A DNA stretch of 64,000 nt from Oscheius sp. JU75 (GCA_037178855.1 JASJZC010000006.1:10000314-10064313), one strand, 5' to 3'. Positions 45,691 to 57,016 are shown, counted from the first letter of the stretch. Numbers and translations: made by a program. The notes: generated from the sequence alone by a model not told the origin.

Positions 45691-48600
45691 TTACGAGCTC
45701 TTACAGCGAGAGAAACAGCCTGTCTTTTGTTGGGGTCGAGGAGAGAGGATCACGCCGCTGGCTCGGATGTCCACGTCTTCCACCGCCATCAGCTCTCTGC
45801 TTCCTTTGGTTTTAGTCATTTTCATAGCCTACCTTGAAAGTGTGAGCATGGCGCTTTCCACATTGCTACCATCTTTGGCACTAGTTTCTACAAAGAGCGT
45901 TCCAAGAGCAGCTGCCATAGCTGCTCCTTCACTGGTTGGCACTCCTTCTGTCGCTCCGAGACGAAGATCCTTCTTGTTTCCGATTAGGATCACGGGAATT
46001 GATCGCTCGACGGATTCCTGAAGAGATCATGAACTGTTTTATGGAAAATGAATGGATCCACATATGCTTTTGATTGAGTGGATTGACTCAACTCTGTCTC
46101 TCCGTTTTTTTTCTCTTTTTTTAAGCCTCAATCTTTCTGGCCCTCTGTCTCCCTGTTCTTCTGTCTCACTGTCTCTCTGTCTAGACTAGACGGAAGACCC
46201 TTTAGTTTTACACCTCCATGTGTTCGCATTCCTCATATCCAACCCCGCATTTCCGTTAAGAATTTCATTTCAAAACTCTCGTTCTATCAGCACAGCATGG
46301 CTCATAAATAGCTTCGCCCATTACAGTCTTCCATTCTGCTCACCTTGATTGTCTCTACCCACTCTCGAACCCTGATAAACGAGTGTTCCGAGGAGACATC
46401 ATAGACCAAAAGGGCCCCGTCTGCCCTCCGGAAGTAGGACTTGCACAGCGAGCGAAATCTGGAAAAGGTTGCATGATGAAAAGAGAATTCTGCAGAGAGG
46501 AAACCTCTCCTGACCGGCAGTGTCCCATAATTGCAGAGCCACGTTGTGACCATCAATGCAGACCGTTTTCACGTGGAAGTCGACCCCTTGAGTCGAATCA
46601 TTACTAGTCTAATGGCAGAATTACCAAGGGTACTAGGAAGTTGACTACTGAACTGTCCACTGACAATTCTCGTGACTAAGCTGCTCTTGCCGACGGCTGC
46701 ATCACCACAGGTGACCACACGGAAGGTTCTTTCCGCTGGACCTGTAGCTTCATGATAGCCCTGAAACATTTTTTGTTATTTTCGTTGTACGGATATAGTA
46801 CCACACTGTTAACAGCGTCGCCTTTCGGTTTCACCGTCTCAGCAGTGTATTCGAAGCCATCGATGATTTCTAAAAAGGGTCTTCGATACCTTGGCCGATT
46901 CAAAGTACCGTCATCATCATACGGGGTTATTGGAGCTGGTTGCGGGGACAACATTCTCTGACTGGCTGGAGTCGTAGGTGTCAGGAGTTGTGAGGAAGGA
47001 CTTCTGTTCATCTCATAAGGAGACGGAGTTCTCTGGAGAATTGCATCACTGTACATGGACATGCCAGACGCAGCAATATAAAGACGAAAAAACAAAAAGA
47101 CGAAAAGACAAAAAGACAAAGAGACAGCGAGACAGAGAAACAGAGAGACAGAGAGACAGAGAGACAGAGAGACAAAGAGACAGAGGGACTGAGAGACAGA
47201 GTGATAGAGAGATTAAGGGGGAGTCATAGGTATATGAGGATCCAATCTTTTTGACCTACCAAATTGAACTGTTTGATTACACTTGCTCGATTGTCCAGGA
47301 CCTCTCGGAGGTTTTCATTAGTGTCGTGTAGCTTCCTGTTTGCGTCTCTGAAGAAAGACTCCCAGACGCTCGAAGGAAAACTCACAACAAAAGTTGTAGC
47401 TGCCTGGCGGCCCCTTCATTCTCCTGCAAGGCCGAAGCTGCCTCGTCTCGTTCTCTTTCCAATTCCGAAGTTTTCAAGTCATAGTCTGCTCGAGTATGTG
47501 CCAGTTCGGATTTGATCATGGCTAGTTCGAGATGGTTCTCGGCCATGGATCGACGGAGTTCGTTGTTCTCCTGGCTCACTTCCTGAAATATTTCTATCTT
47601 CTTATCACTGATTATTCAAAAATACCTGTAGTTTGGACTGGAGCTCCTTTTGATGACTGAGCTTTTCGCCTTCTCTCTGTAGAACATGCTCCATCTTCTC
47701 TAGACGGCGAATGTTATCCTTCATCTCTCGCATTTCCTCTTCCAGTTTCAGTTTCATTTCCTCCTTTTCTCTTGTCAGACGCTCTCTTTCCTAGAATCAA
47801 AGTTCGTAGAATTTTTTACTCCAACTCTTTCCATAGACAGAGATAAAGAGACCTACCTCCTCTCGTGCCTTCCGTTCTGCCTGTTTCAAATGAATGTCAA
47901 TTTCCGTCTCAACCTCCTCCATTCTCCGATTGTACATCTCCTTTTCGCTCTGATAAACATGCTGAAGACGCTCATTTTCCGTCTTCTTCTCCTTGATTTC
48001 CTTGTAAAATGAGCCAACAACCTGACTTATTAAGTTCGGGTTTGATTCGCACACTCACCTTCTCGTACTTCCTCAGCAACTGGTGCATTCCAGCGTTCTG
48101 GAGCTGCTCGTAGAGGAGAACCACCTCGTCCTGGCAGGGTAGAGCGAAGTCAACACTCATATTTGTATCTGATTCCGAATGATACTCTTCTATTGGCCGA
48201 AGAAGGTTCGGCCTCTGCTGGTTTAAACTAGTAGAGAAAGAGAATGAGAAAATTACGGATATTGAAGAGTCATAGTCGCTATCGAAAACCTCTTCCTCTC
48301 GAGATATTCTCACAGGTTCCGGGCTGACAGGATCATGAAGACTGGCTCTTCTTCCCATGCCGTTCAAACCTGAAGAGTCAGTTTATTGAGGAAAGTACAA
48401 GGTTTGGTGACAGATAGAAAGAGAAAAAATATACCGGAATGTTCTCCCTTCAGTACGACATCTTCAAATCCGTTGATGAATTCTTCCTTATCAATGGTTC
48501 CCGAGCCGTCGGCATCTAGCTGGGCGAAAATGAAGGCAATGTCCTTAATAGATACAATACAAAACGAGCTTGGTGGTTCTCACGGTTTGACTGAGCTGTG

Positions 48601-48691
48601 GACAAACACGAACGAGGTCCTGTTCGGTGAGATGTCCTCTCCCGGAGACGTCGCAGATGGTGAAGAGTTGCTCGACGTGTCCCCGCGACAT
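45691..48691 (-). CDS. rsef-1: RASEF / Rab45-type large Rab GTPase (EF-hand, coiled coil, Rab)
   Basis: The start at 48691 gives [20 protein letters not shown], a divergent EF-hand. Exon 48543-48435 gives [18 protein letters not shown], a canonical calcium-binding loop. A linker follows, then a long coiled coil rich in Glu, Lys and Arg (about 48170-47300, for example [19 protein letters not shown]). A Ser/Pro-rich stretch ([19 protein letters not shown]) precedes a complete Rab domain: GDAAVGKSS (G1), [12 protein letters not shown] (G3), IGNKKDL (G4) and ETSAKDG (G5). The last exon (45796-45691) ends GCFSRCKSS with two cysteines, but not a standard terminal prenylation motif. RASEF and C. elegans rsef-1 share this domain order and act in membrane traffic. 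The intron 47085-47215 is almost entirely a (GACAGA)n tract. The stop converges on CNNM, 262 nt away. Confidence 0.88.
47085..47215. repeat. (GACAGA)n-type purine tract
   Basis: About 130 bases of GAGACAGAGAGACAGAGA-like repeats preceded by AAAGACGAAAAGACAAAAAG lie in an intron of the RASEF gene. This is the longest example of a tract type found in many introns and gaps of this window. Confidence 0.9.
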
Positions 48692-49504
48692 GTTGGCCCT
48701 ATGAACGTGTGGGATAGTATCTCTGTATTGGCCCCCGTTACGAAATAGTTTCTCTCTGTGTGTAAAGCAAATATGGAATGAGCTCCCTGACCACATGGCT
48801 GGAACGGATTGAAGCGAGAGACGATTATGGGCAACACACAGTCCTATCGATTGAGACTCTCTGATCCAAGCATACCACGGTCGTTCATATCTCGCACACA
48901 CAAACAGATCCTTTTGTATTGTTCAGAACTGTTTTGCTAGTCGGATTGAAGCATTATTTAAAGAAGTCATGATATAGGTCGAATCCCTAATCGCTATGTA
49001 GGCGACCGTTAGACAGTTTATTATTTTTGAGAGATCTGTAGTGTTTGTAGCGGAATAATATGACCATACTTGTTATTCCACACGTGCAACAATGTCCGGG
49101 GGACAGAGAAGGAAGAACTAGCATTCATAACAAAACTTTATAAACGATACGAAATGATGAGAACTCGAGTTCAGCGAGTTACGAAATATGAACAATGTGT
49201 GTTAGTTTCCCAACTCGTATGCACAGCTGGATCTACGGGGCCCGTTGTCGACAGGACTGTCGGGAGTGGATGGAGATACGGTGTCATGAAATGAAGCAGT
49301 CAGCTTTTATTTTCTTCGAAGAAGGCAGTGACAGGTACAGAAAGACAGAGAGAGCCCAAAAGTGAGTATCAGGGTTACAGAGAGTCAGACAGCCAGGAGG
49401 CAGAGAGACATAGGAACAGAGAGGCATAGCGATAGAGAAACAGAAGGACACACAAACACAGAGACAGAGAGAGCAAGAGGCAGCGACATTTGCTTAATCT
49501 TGTA

Positions 49505-49572
49505 GCCAGTTCGTCGGTTGGTTAGCTCGTCTAGTGAACGAAAGACCGGGGTTCGGTCCCGGCCGATTACTA
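49505..49572 (+). mobile_element. tRNA-like SINE head
   Basis: The sequence GGTTGGTTAGCTCGTC is followed 23 nt later by GGGGTTCGGTCCCGGCC, which resembles the T-arm and B box of a tRNA. The acceptor-stem halves do not pair convincingly, so a functional tRNA gene is unlikely. It abuts the retrotransposon fragment. Confidence 0.45.
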
Positions 49573-49574
49573 CT

Positions 49575-50120
49575 TAATATTATTTATTGCGTTATTCTAG
49601 TCTATGCGACTAGCGTAGATATTCCATTCTTCGGCATTTCGGTGCCACCAGTCTATGCCGCTAACGCTCAAGTCTCGTCTTCCCATCTTTGACGTCTCCC
49701 GCTTCTAGATCTTTTGTCTCCAAGTGGAGTCCATTCGGCAATAGCCCGGGTCCATTTGTTCCCGTTCATCTGTATTACCTTTTTCGCTCAAGTCATCTTG
49801 AGAGAGGATATCCTCTTTCTCCAGTCCACCAATTTTGTTCTTGCTCTTATCATCTCATTCTGTCATCTGTCAAGAGTAGTGACTCGTATCATTCTTCTTT
49901 CTATTCATCTTTGGCACACTTCGATGTATTTCTTGTCCGATTCCTTCAGTGTCCAGGTGCTGCATAGAGAGCTACATCCCGGCCAACAGAAGTTATTTTT
50001 TATATATACGTTTCCAGATGTTTTTGATGCCGCTGAATTTATTCTTCCCATTAAGAGAGCCAGAAGGCACAGAGACAGACAGAGGGACTGAGAGTTAGAG
50101 AGACCGAAAGAGATACAGGA
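49575..50120 (-). mobile_element. 3' fragment of non-LTR retrotransposon (copy B)
   Basis: This copy is about 85-90% identical by eye to copy A at 18465-18990 and lies in the same orientation. The minus strand retains STWTLKESDKKYIEV and, further on, the Arg-rich tail of the reverse transcriptase around GGRRQRWEDE-like sequence. It is 5'-truncated and carries internal deletions relative to copy A (for example the part coding for ALYAAE). Confidence 0.7.
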
Positions 50121-50368
50121 AGACATATAACAGTAGAGTTGAACAGTCCCTCTAAAGACATAGCTTTTCTATGGAAATACGATCAGAACCTCAACTTCAA
50201 TCTCACAATCACACTGTAGGAAATTTACTATTTATATCTTTTTCGTTGTACCAACCCAAACTTTTTCGTCTTCTCCCGCCAAGCATTCCAAACCAGTTCC
50301 CTAGTTTTTGCTCTAGAATCACGAGAACCATCAGGTAAGGACAAAAGGTTGGACTGATAGCGACAAGA

Positions 50369-50607
50369 ATGCGTGTTCCAATTCTTCTTCTCCTGCTCGT
50401 CAGCCTCGTTCTTGGGTAGGTCTCTTCCTTCTGTTTCTCACTATTTTTAGTGGAATCTCCGGGATAGGCGGTTACGGAGGCTATGGCGGAGGTGGTATTC
50501 GCGGCTACGGAGAGACTGGGTTTCATGGAGGAGGATACGGTCGTTCTGGCTACATGGGAGGTCTGAACGAGCCAGTGTCTGTCCCTCTAGGTAATATAGG
50601 CAAGTAA
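50369..50607 (+). CDS. Small secreted Gly/Tyr-rich peptide (NLP/CNC-like)
   Basis: Two exons (50369-50415, 50451-50607) with a 35-nt intron encode 67 residues. MRVPILLLLLVSLVLG is a clear signal peptide. The mature part begins GISGIGGYGGYGGGGIRGYG and continues with GGGYGRSGYMGG before an ordinary tail (LNEPVSVPLGNIGK). Composition and size match the nematode YGGWG/GYGG peptides of the nlp and cnc groups, several of which are infection-induced in the epidermis. Gly/Tyr-rich cuticle-associated peptides look similar, so the role is open. The 5' flank at 50120-50368 is short and carries no obvious element. Confidence 0.75.
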
Positions 50608-50896
50608 TAAATGCTTTGTGCTGTTCTATTGAATTGTTTGTTCGCCAAAATCTCATCTCGAGCTCGAAAAATTCTGCCATAATCTACTTCCCAAAATTGC
50701 CTACAATCACCTCTCTTTACACCGTGATGATTCTTTTCATCAGACCATTGTCAAAAACTCGTAAAAACACGAAAATCGGAAAGATTAACTGGTTAATATC
50801 GACGATAAATTACAACAGGGAAACAACAAAACATGACGGGGAGATCGTAAAACATGAGAGATATGACACATGCACGTAGTGGAGGAAAGAGACTGT

Positions 50897-52825
50897 TCAC
50901 AAAGCTCCGAAGAGGTAGTTGCTGGTGCGACGGAAGATGAAATTTCGACGGAGAGCGTGCTCAAAGTGACGCATCTGGAGTGCGTTGTCGAAGCCTTCGT
51001 CGAGGAACCAGCCCTTCGGCTCCTGAAAAGTTATTTTTGAGAAAGAATTCTTTGAAACAATGCATTTCAAAGAATTTCAATTTCTAGAACTACATCCATT
51101 TTTTTAGGCCCGATTCGCTCCAGCAGTGGTCAATTGCATAACTGCCATCAAAAAGTTTGGCGCAACCCTCTTTTCACTACAAAGGGTGCCGCCTATGATT
51201 CAGTGAAATTTGCGCGAAATCTCGATGTTCAACTTGATTGCTCAGAAAATGCTTTTACGAATTGCATGGGGTGAGTTGCGTTCTACGAGCCTTTTTCGAA
51301 GATTGAAGGGATGCCCCGGTTGTTCGGATTGCCAAACTTTCCATTATTTTCTGTGTCATCGAGATTTTAGAATTTGAACAACAGGGGGTCCTTTCTGACC
51401 GAAAGGGGGTTACGAAAAAAGTTTGGACCGACTAGCTCTAGTGCATGCTTGCATGTCAGAGAGACCAGTTGGCCAGTGTTGTCAACCCATGTCGCGACAG
51501 ACTGCAGTTGTCTACTGCACTCCAGGCGCTCTGTTAAATAGACAAAAAAAACGAACAAACCTGAGCTCTGAGAGATGCAGCATCGTCCGTGATCGAGGCG
51601 ACGGTCTCTCGGGCAATGAAAGCCAGAACAAAGTCACCGTAACGTCCGAGCGGAGGGCTTCCGAGCCAGGTGATGAAAGGATCCTTGACTCGTCGGGCGC
51701 CCTTCTTTGAACTGTTGCAGAAATTCGCCTTCCGGGCATCCGTGAACCGCTCGTACTGCTGACCTCCAATCTCGTTCACACGGTTGGCCATACGCTTCTG
51801 TCGCTGGTCGAAATAGGGGTCGGGGAGCTATAAAACGAGGGTATTTTGGGAGGAAAAGGGGCTCACTTCGAGAGTGTCGACCGTGATGTCAAGGTCCCAG
51901 GTTTTGATGGCGTTCATCATCGAGAAATAAGCTCCTTCCATTCTGGAAAGAGCGAAAGTAAGAATGAAGCCTGAAGAAATACCTACTTCTTATTCTTAGC
52001 TGAGTTCACTTCGTCTTCGGCCTCTCTCGTGACTTCGGCGATTCTTTGGGCGGCCTGAAGATGTTTTTTGATGAAAAGAGAAAGGAAAATTACCTGAGCA
52101 TATCTGAGAAGTCTTGAAATGAAGTCGAGGTTATGTCTCATCACGTAGATTAGATCTTTCAGCCGGATTTCGGGAGACCTGGAAGCTGGTTGGGCTCTAT
52201 TTCGCCTTGCTAAGACGAAAAAGTTTGCTATGACAACGTCAATTGGCTAGGACGAGTTTAATTTACTAAGAAGAATCTAAAACTTGCTTTGACGAATGTT
52301 CCTCTTTCCTTTTACTGAAACACATAGCTAGAATATAGGATGATGGGGTAACAATCTAGCTCAAAAGGGTAGACATGGATGCATAATATTTCGTCCTAGC
52401 AAGGTGAAGTGGTATCTATTTCACTTTGTACTGATAGGCAAAACGGCACAGATAGGCCCTATACCGTTCCGTTCCACAATATTTGTCCAACTATTTGCAA
52501 GGTGGAGTCTTTCAACTGTTCCATCAAAGCGAAAACTTTGTCCTAGCAAAACGGTTTCATCCTAGCAAGATGAAGCAATTGCTGGTTGTTTTTCCTCACG
52601 AAGCGTCATCTTGACAAAAAATACTCACTTGTCTTTCAGGGCGACTTCATAAGCCTCGTTAGCGACCTGGACTACCTGATGCTTCACCAGATCGAGGACG
52701 AAGTTCTCGCAACACTCCAGAGGCTGCTCGGCGTCGCCGTAGACGAACATCATGCTCCGAATCGTCGACAAGATGGTCGGCACTTCTTGTTGCGAAGCAA
52801 TGAGCTTTTTCTCCATCTTATCCAT
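50897..52825 (-). CDS. SUPT3H: SUPT3H / Spt3-like SAGA subunit
   Basis: The start at 52825 gives MDKMEKKLIASQQEVP and then the first histone fold, TILSTIRSMMFVYGDAEQPL, with the MM-x-x-GDA-x-P signature of Spt3/TAF13. The second exon (ending near 52096) gives EIRLKDLIYVMRHNLDFISR, matching the DLLFLMRKDKKKLRRLLKY segment of human SUPT3H. Later exons give ANRVNEIGGQQYERFTDARK and LGSPPLGRYGDFVLAFIARE. The last exon gives GWFLDEGFDNALQMRHFEHA and ends SNYLFGAL at 50897. Spt3 sits in the SAGA coactivator and helps position TBP. The gene begins 162 nt after the DDX47 stop on the same strand, with CAG directly before the ATG, suggesting it is the downstream cistron of an operon. Confidence 0.82.
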
Positions 52826-52836
52826 CTGAACGAGAA
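52826..52836 (-). promoter_or_regulatory. Candidate trans-splice acceptor of SUPT3H
   Basis: On the minus strand TCTCGTTCAG lies immediately before the SUPT3H ATG. With the preceding gene ending only 162 nt upstream and no room for a promoter, a spliced-leader acceptor (SL2-type if this clade uses one) is the simplest reading. Confidence 0.5.
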
Positions 52837-52987
52837 TGTAAAGGGCACGAAAAACACTGAAAAGGCAAACGACGCTTGCAAGCAACGTGAAGTCTATATT
52901 TAGACGAAAAAGATAGATTTTTCATGTAACAAATAACAACTGAGGTCAAGAGCAAAACGTAACAAAAAAACAACGAGAACAGTGAGA

Positions 52988-54824
52988 TTATCGTCCTTTC
53001 CGGATCTGAATTTTCCCTCCTCCTTTCTTCTGGTCGTTCTTCTTCAGGCGCTTGTTGAATCCCATGCTGGCTTCTTCCGTATCGTCATCATTTCCACGCC
53101 GCTTGCCGCCCTTTTTGCGGTCATTCATCTCCTTGATTTCCTGCTTGGCGGCCTCCGAGGCCTCTTGAGTACGTTGAACGAGCAGCATGGCCTCGTTTTC
53201 GACACAGGGATACTCCACGAGCTTTTTGCCTGGTAATGTTGGATTGGAATCGTTTGAAAGGGCAGCTTACCGATGTGCGATTCGATTTTCTGATACTGTT
53301 CGACGTCGTACTGAGTGACGAAGGTGATTGCCAGTCCTGCTCTGCCAGCACGAGCCGTACGACCGACCTGGAATAGCCATGTTTACATGAATGAACAATA
53401 AAAAATGACTTACCCTGTGAACGTAGTCCTTGGAAGCATTGGGAACATCGTAATTGATGACCACGTCGACATGGGGAATATCCAGACCTCTGGAGGCGAC
53501 GTCAGTGCAGACGAGAATGTTCCTGGCCCTACTCTTGAACTTGTTCAACGATCCGAGACGCTTCTCCTGTCCCATCTGCCCGTGAAGAGGGACAGCCTGC
53601 ATGCCTAGCTGTCTCAGCATGACGGCAATCTGCATGGCGCCGCCGCAAGTAGCGCAGAAGATGATCGAGGTGTTTCCGGCCAACTCGTTGAGAATGTAGA
53701 CGAGGTAGGCTTCCTTGAACTTGTGCGGAATGAAGATGTAGTTCTGCTTGAGCTTGTCGACCGTCTTGTAGCGGGTATTGACCTCGACACGTACGGGATC
53801 TCTCAGAGAAGCTCGTTCCAATTTGGCTACCTATATTGCCGCGTTTTTGAAAAAAGAGGCAAGTATCGTACCTTCTTAGTCATTGTGGCGGAGAAAAGGA
53901 ACGTCCGACGCTCTTTCGGTATCACTTTGATGATTTTGTCCAGCTCGACCTCGAAATCCATGTTTAGAATGCGGTCGGCCTCGTCCATGACCAGAAACTT
54001 CAGGGCGCGCAGATTGAAGCCTTTGGTGTTCTCCAGGTGATCGACGAGACGGCCGGGGGTGGCTAGAAACGTCTTTTTTGTGGCAAAGTGTCTAGAAAAA
54101 TTGGTTACCGACAATAATATGCGGCCTCTTGGCCAGAGCGATGGCCTGTGTAACCATGTCGACTCCTCCGACAATTACAGCTGGAAACTAGACGTGTAAC
54201 TGTGTTAGAAAGAGACAAACCGACTAGAAGACCGATTCCCGAGCCGAGAGCTTCAAATTGTTGTGCGATTTGGAAGGCCAGCTCGCGTGTTGGCGTCATA
54301 ACGAGGGCGAAGAGCTTCTGCGGATTGTCGAGCAAAGCCTGGAGAATGGGCAAGGCGAAAGCTCCCGTCTTTCCCGATCTAAAAAGTGTTCACGTTGAAA
54401 GCTGCGATTTTTTTCTTAAAGTAATCCAAAAAAAGCGGCAAGAAATGAAGAACATACCCTGTTTCAGCGAGTCCAATGACATCTCGTCCGTTCAAAGCAG
54501 CCGGAATGGCTTTGCACTGGATTTTTGAAGGCGTTTTCCAGCTTAACCGATCACAAGCTTCTACCAGAGGGTCGCAGACTCCCTAAAAACGAAAGTGGAT
54601 TGAAAAAGTAAGTAACTGACAAGTTCTTTGAAAGTTTTTGGATCTTCAGCTTCCTCTTCTTCTTGTATCGAATTGACAGCATCATTTTCAGCTTCCCAGT
54701 CATCTAAAAACCACCCTTGCAATTATAAAAAGAACGTACCTTTTACGGCAGTTTTGGTCAATTTCTTCTTGCGGAGATTGTCGTTTAGCTGCTCCTCGCC
54801 GTCCGACGATGACGAATCCGACAT
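52988..54824 (-). CDS. DDX47: DEAD-box RNA helicase DDX47 / Rrp3
   Basis: The start at 54824 gives [20 protein letters not shown], an acidic tail. The helicase motifs follow in order: Q motif ([19 protein letters not shown]), AETGSGKTGAF (I), [10 protein letters not shown] (Ia), [12 protein letters not shown] (Ib), MDEAD (II), FSATM (III), [10 protein letters not shown] (IV), [17 protein letters not shown] (V) and [11 protein letters not shown] (VI). A Lys-rich tail ends [11 protein letters not shown]. The motif spacing and [20 protein letters not shown] are those of DDX47/Rrp3, which acts in 18S rRNA processing. About seven short introns interrupt the gene. A TTACCAG acceptor 9 nt before the ATG fits trans-splicing. 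It is probably the first gene of an operon with SUPT3H. Confidence 0.93.
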
Positions 54825-54833
54825 TTTTGAGCT

Positions 54834-54840
54834 CTGGTAA
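54834..54840 (-). promoter_or_regulatory. Candidate trans-splice acceptor of DDX47
   Basis: The minus strand reads TTACCAG followed by AGCTCAAAA and the ATG. The preceding 50 nt contain no other obvious acceptor. This is consistent with spliced-leader addition but is a pattern call only. Confidence 0.4.
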
Positions 54841-55534
54841 TAGGAAAACTAGTGAGAAACAGATGAAAAGAGCGAAAGAAACGTTGGAGAAGTAGTGTTA
54901 CAGTATCTTTCGTTGATTTTTAGGGTGTTCTTCTCGGAACCGTAATCGCGCGGGAAGCCAGCTTTTTCGATATTTTTAAAGTTTTTTTTTAGTCTTCATC
55001 TCTCTCTGCAGTTTTCCTTTTTTTCTTGTTTTGAGCCGCGAAAAAAAGTACTTCAAAACTTGCCAGATTGCATAGCAAATGTTTTTTTTTCAAAATAAGA
55101 GTCCGGCAAAAGGTCTTCATGAAGAATAATACACCTATTCCATTTTTAAAAGAAGTTTACCAGATGTACCTCTTTTGTTACTCATAAACGTTTTGTACCT
55201 AGATGAAAAACACCTGAATTGATAAAGATGATGTAAATAACTTGGAGATGAAGGAAATTAAGAGCACGGAATATTTTCTCCGTTGATTTGAGACATTTTA
55301 CGAATAATTTCCGACTACGCCGTGCCCGTCGTTTACGCAGCTCATCTGGTTGTGCCAGTTTTGCTGACTTTGTTTTGTCATGCTCCAGAGCGTTGCTTTC
55401 CACCAATCTACAGCTGTCATTCATGCTAAATTATGCCAGTCATGCTTTTTTGTGACGAAATCACTTTATAGCCACACTTTATTCAGTTTCTCTTGCTCTT
55501 AGTCTCTTTTTCATTCCCTCTCTGACAGTTTTAG
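54841..55534. other. Divergent region DDX47 / pbs-6
   Basis: About 690 bases separate two divergent housekeeping genes and should hold both promoters. A minus-strand frame of 80 codons at 55182-55424, basic and starting MNDSCRLVESNALE, has no recognisable domain. It could be a small gene or chance. CAGTTTTAG directly before the pbs-6 ATG (55526-55534) is a plausible trans-splice acceptor. Confidence 0.4.
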
Positions 55535-56810
55535 ATGTCGGCCTCCTTCGGAATTCCCTATGATCCTAAGACGAACCCTCTGGCGGCGATGAAGGCCTTT
55601 AAACACGCCATGGCCGACGCAGAAGCCAATCCGGACTGGAAGACGGCTCGTCACATCGAGCGCCATGGATGGAACCCTTATTCCATGGAAGGAGGGTCAG
55701 TTTTTGTGCTTTTCTCTACACTTAGTGTTGTAAAGGATCTTGGTTCGATTGAGCTTATGCTTTCTTCAAGTTCGGCCGTTTTTTGCCTGTATGACAACGT
55801 GATTGTGTGTCGGTGCCTCCACGCAAATCCCGATAACATGAAACTAATAACCGCCTGCTTTCAGATCGACATGTGCTCTTTCGGGAGACAACTTCGTTGT
55901 CGTGGCCAGTGATACGCGTATGACTCAATTCGACGTCAACATTTTGTGCAGAAACGCCGAGAAGATTCACGTTCTGTAAGGTTTTGCCTTGTATTTTTCA
56001 CAATGCTTATTCAGTAATGACTCGATAATTCTGGCGACTTCCGGCTTCTATGGAGATGTTCTTCAGCTCAAGCGAGTCCTCCAGGTTCGATTTCATCATG
56101 TTCGTCTTAAAAGTTTCCAAATTCAGAGCCGTCTCCACAAGTATCGCTTCGACTACCGCAGCGACATGACCGTCGACCTTGGAGCTGAGCTCCTGTCCAG
56201 AAACCTCTACTATAAACGCTTCTTCCCCTACTACACCGGAGCCATTCTGGCCGGAATCGACGAAAATGGCAAGGGCGCCGTCTTCAGCTACGATCCGATC
56301 GGCTGTCTTGAAAGAGTTCCCTATCAATCCGGAGGAGCCGCCGAGCCTATGATGACACCCTTTCTCGATTGTCAGGTGAGCTCCAGTTCTTGTCTACGGC
56401 CTGCAATTCACATCTATCTGCTTCGCATTTGTCTTTGCATGTCTTCACCACCCCGTTTGCATGTTTTTGACCTTTTTGCCTAGGGCGGTACATAGCGATT
56501 TGTCTGAATCGCGATTGCTCCTTGTCTGGAGCCCTGGAAAAAGGGATAGATTGATGTATAGCAAAGTTTCACACCTCTGACAGTCTTGTTTCCATTTTTT
56601 TCAACATTGCCTTTTCAGGTCGGTCACGTGACGTTGTCCGAGACTGGAGAGAAACCGCCGTTGACGATCGAGCGTGCCATCTCCCTCATCAAGGATGCCT
56701 TCCGTTCGGCAGCCGAGAGAGAAATCTCGACCGGAGACTCGATTCATCTGGTGATCGCCGAGGCTGGCAAGACTATTCGCCAGGAGAAGATCAAGCTCCG
56801 CGAGGATTAG
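55535..56810 (+). CDS. pbs-6: 20S proteasome beta-6 subunit (PSMB1)
   Basis: Five exons (55535-55695, 55865-55975, 56015-56084, 56127-56375, 56619-56810) give 260 residues, the usual size. After an N-terminal extension the fold reads CALSGDNFVVVASDTRMTQF, SIILATSGFYGDVLQLKRVL, LYYKRFFPYYTGAILAGIDE, GKGAVFSYDPIGCLERVPYQ, and a tail including LIKDAFRSAAEREISTGDSI. These match PSMB1 rather than the three catalytic beta subunits: the residue after the GG pair is Ser-Thr-Cys rather than a processed catalytic threonine setting. The product is a structural subunit of the 20S core. The gene shares an upstream region with divergent DDX47 and is followed 200 nt later by SUCO. Confidence 0.93.
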
Positions 56811-57016
56811 ACCCCACTCCTCCCCTCCCCGTATTTATACGTCCCCGTGTTGGTTATTGTCACTGGTCTCCACCTATCTTCAGTAAATTTTTTAACCGTG
56901 CACATGCTGGGATTTTCGAGCAAGCCGTTCATTGCCGGCTGAATATTTTGCGGGAAACAATGATGAAATAGTAAAATTGTCGTTTAGGGAATGATATTGA
57001 GTTCGGAGACGCAAAA

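Larger units (their letters stand above)
48692..50368. other. Retroelement island between RASEF and the Gly/Tyr peptide gene
   Basis: This 1.7-kb stretch should hold the 5' flanks of two divergent genes. It contains a (GACAGA)n tract (about 49330-49495), a tRNA-like segment (49505-49572) and a retrotransposon 3' fragment (49575-50120). A further, upstream exon of RASEF cannot be excluded. No other gene is recognised. Confidence 0.45.

Noticed and set aside
49505-49572. Functional tRNA gene
   Set aside because: T-arm is good but acceptor halves do not pair and the segment abuts a retroelement; called SINE-like.
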